A stretch of DNA of 13,590 bases from an uncultured Clostridia bacterium (GTDB taxonomy: Bacteria > Bacillota > Clostridia > Christensenellales > DUVY01). Shown one piece after another: positions 12,226 through 13,590 of this stretch; the first letter of the stretch is position 1, and every line of letters starts with the position of its first letter. Where the stretch lies: the NCBI GenBank assembly GCA_937895465.1, contig CALAYY010000224.1:1-13590 (forward strand). Reading direction: 5' to 3'. The notes beneath the pieces were generated by a model, which did not search any database, was not told where the DNA came from, and worked only from the letters and a program-made list of their open reading frames with translations. The translations under genes were made by a program, and so were the position numbers.

Positions 12226-13590
12226 ATGACTAAAAGATTAAGCATTATATTATTAGGCATAATTATGGCATTTGCAACAATCATAGGCAATTTTAATTTT
12301 GTCGGTTTTGTTAATGCTGAAGAACAAACAGAAATACCTACGGTGATTAATACACCTCTCTTAGATGAAAACTTTTCAACTATAAGCGGCGGATATCCTT
12401 CTGGCGTTTCAGGCTGGACAAGCAATAAGCTTCATGACAAGGTGTCTTCAGATGTAGTAACTGGTGTTATCAGTTTGAAAGTTGATTCATTATTAGCTAA
12501 AGTCCGCAATAAAGATAATCCATATAAACTGCCCAGTGACTTCGAAAAAACTATTAATATCGAAAAAATAGCGAGTTCTGATAGTAATGACAAAAACGCT
12601 AATGTCTTAATGATAAGCAGTCTTAACACTACAGCTTATTCTTACCAATCAAGTACATATTCTGTTAAGGCTAATTCTTATTATGAATTGAGTGTTTTGG
12701 TTTATACTCCTGACTTCTCGACTCTAGGCGAAAATGCCAATTATGGAGCGTTTATAGCTCTAAACGGCGATATCCAAGCAGTTAGCCAGCCTATCAGCAC
12801 TAATCATCAATGGCAAAAATATTCTATTTATTTTTCAGGTCACAGCTACAAATCATCCTCTGTATCAGTCTCATTACAATTAGGCGATTCCAGAACTAAA
12901 GACGAAGTAAAATCCTTAAGACCTGCTACTGGTTATGCTTTTTTTGATATGGTAGTTTTACAACCTATATCTCATGATGCTTATTATAGATTTAAAGAAA
13001 ACCCTTCAACTAATGCTTATTTTGCTGATGAAGCAATTAACGACATAACTCCAGAAGATTTTAACGGCAATTTTGATTCGGGACTTACTAATTGGAAAAG
13101 TGTTAATAACACTGCAACCGTTACGGTTTCTAGCGATGTATATCTGCCTTTTGGAACACATGCATTAAAAATGAGTACTGAAGGCAAAGGTATGGCATAT
13201 GCAGGTTTGCGTTCTGCCGCTTTGAATATAGAAAGACACAAATATTATCGAATGGGAATCTGGCAAAACAATGCCGGTATAAAGACAGGCGCAGGTTATG
13301 CTACTGTAGTTACTATCGATAAAGATAAAAATATTGAAAAGCTTGGCACACTCAACAACTTTACACAAAACTTGGGCGAAAATTCATGGCTAGGTAAGTG
13401 GAGTCAAGGTAGCTTCTTTATACAAGGCTCTTCATTAATGGACAAACAGATTTATATAGAGCTTTGGTTTGGAAACAAAGATTCTTTGGCAAGTGGTACT
13501 GTATATTTTGACAATATCACCTTAGAAGAAATTTTGCCTGAAGAATATAACGCAAACAGCTCGGGCGGCACTACCGTTACTTTTTCTGAT
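12226..13590 (+). CDS. Large secreted protein with signal peptide and two beta-sandwich (carbohydrate-binding-like) modules, 3' truncated by the window
   Basis: The frame is open from the ATG at 12226 to the window end (455 codons, no stop). Residues 1-31 form a signal peptide (basic TKR, a long hydrophobic stretch, VNA followed by EEQ; predicted cleavage after Ala31). Two similar modules follow. Module 1 is about 45-247, opening LLDENFST..GWTSNK and closing YAFFDMVVLQP. Module 2 is about 276-430, opening EDFNGNFDSGLTNWKS and closing VYFDNITLEEI. The opening N-F-(D/S)-x-G-x-x-x-W and closing aromatic-F-D-x-(I/V)-x-L strands are typical of CBM4/9-like, galactose-binding-fold modules that bind polysaccharides. 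The sequence is rich in Ser, Thr, Asn and Tyr, as in surface proteins. AAGGGTG lies 6 bases before the ATG. The catalytic or anchoring part must lie beyond the window, so its activity is unknown. Confidence 0.88.
   Translation, partial: MTKRLSIILLGIIMAFATIIGNFNFVGFVNAEEQTEIPTVINTPLLDENFSTISGGYPSGVSGWTSNKLHDKVSSDVVTGVISLKVDSLLAKVRNKDNPYKLPSDFEKTINIEKIASSDSNDKNANVLMISSLNTTAYSYQSSTYSVKANSYYELSVLVYTPDFSTLGENANYGAFIALNGDIQAVSQPISTNHQWQKYSIYFSGHSYKSSSVSVSLQLGDSRTKDEVKSLRPATGYAFFDMVVLQPISHDAYYRFKENPSTNAYFADEAINDITPEDFNGNFDSGLTNWKSVNNTATVTVSSDVYLPFGTHALKMSTEGKGMAYAGLRSAALNIERHKYYRMGIWQNNAGIKTGAGYATVVTIDKDKNIEKLGTLNNFTQNLGENSWLGKWSQGSFFIQGSSLMDKQIYIELWFGNKDSLASGTVYFDNITLEEILPEEYNANSSGGTTVTFSD

Noticed and set aside
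12198..13368. Minus-strand open frames opposite the secreted protein
   Set aside because: The plus-strand frame is continuous for 455 codons with a promoter, ribosome binding site and signal peptide; the antisense frames are short and low-complexity.

Overview
This is an AT-rich window from a low-GC Gram-positive bacterium (Bacillota). An uncultured Clostridia-type lineage is my best guess. The case rests on the complete CtsR-McsA-McsB-ClpC heat-shock operon, a long-form ribosome hibernation factor, strong AGGAGG-type ribosome binding sites, a ThiT-like vitamin transporter end and paired half-size TSUP transporters. I see no rRNA, tRNA, CRISPR array, transposase or phage gene. No gene-free stretch exceeds about 210 bases.

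Layout. Bases 1-219 (+) are the end of a probable thiamine transporter, closed by a perfect inverted repeat shared with a convergent minus-strand gene. Bases 240-3049 (-) hold a zinc-ribbon membrane-anchored protein, a CmpB-like multi-pass membrane protein and glucose-6-phosphate isomerase (pgi), the last with its own promoter. A small exported protein lies at 3186-3680 (+). The convergent gap after it (3681-3836) is packed with GC-rich hairpins and short direct repeats and is the most unusual non-coding sequence here. Bases 3837-4622 (-) encode a TIM-barrel sugar isomerase/epimerase-like enzyme.

Stress block, all on the minus strand. hpf (4745-5272) lies downstream of the four-gene operon ctsR-mcsA-mcsB-clpC (9952 down to 5444). 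The operon has a near-ideal promoter (TTGACA, 18-base spacer, TATAAT) and a perfect two-heptad CtsR operator just downstream of it, so feedback control can be read directly from the DNA. CtsR represses. McsA and McsB sense stress, inactivate CtsR and tag proteins with phospho-arginine. ClpC unfolds the tagged proteins for ClpP, which is not in the window. HPF silences ribosomes under stress.

Right side. A sugar-nucleotide pyrophosphorylase-like gene (10163-11197, -) follows two half-size TSUP transporter genes (11275-12054, -). They are in the same reading frame, separated by two stop codons and an internal start. Divergent from these, with its own promoter, a large secreted protein begins at 12226 (+) and runs off the window. 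It has a signal peptide and two beta-sandwich, carbohydrate-binding-like modules.

No wholly new system is evident. The best candidates for a second look are the hairpin chain at 3691-3830, the split TSUP pair, the secreted multi-module protein, and a possible general-stress-type promoter in front of hpf. Several start codons were moved inward from the longest reading frame because of clear ribosome binding sites (pgi, clpC, the sugar isomerase, the nucleotidyltransferase).
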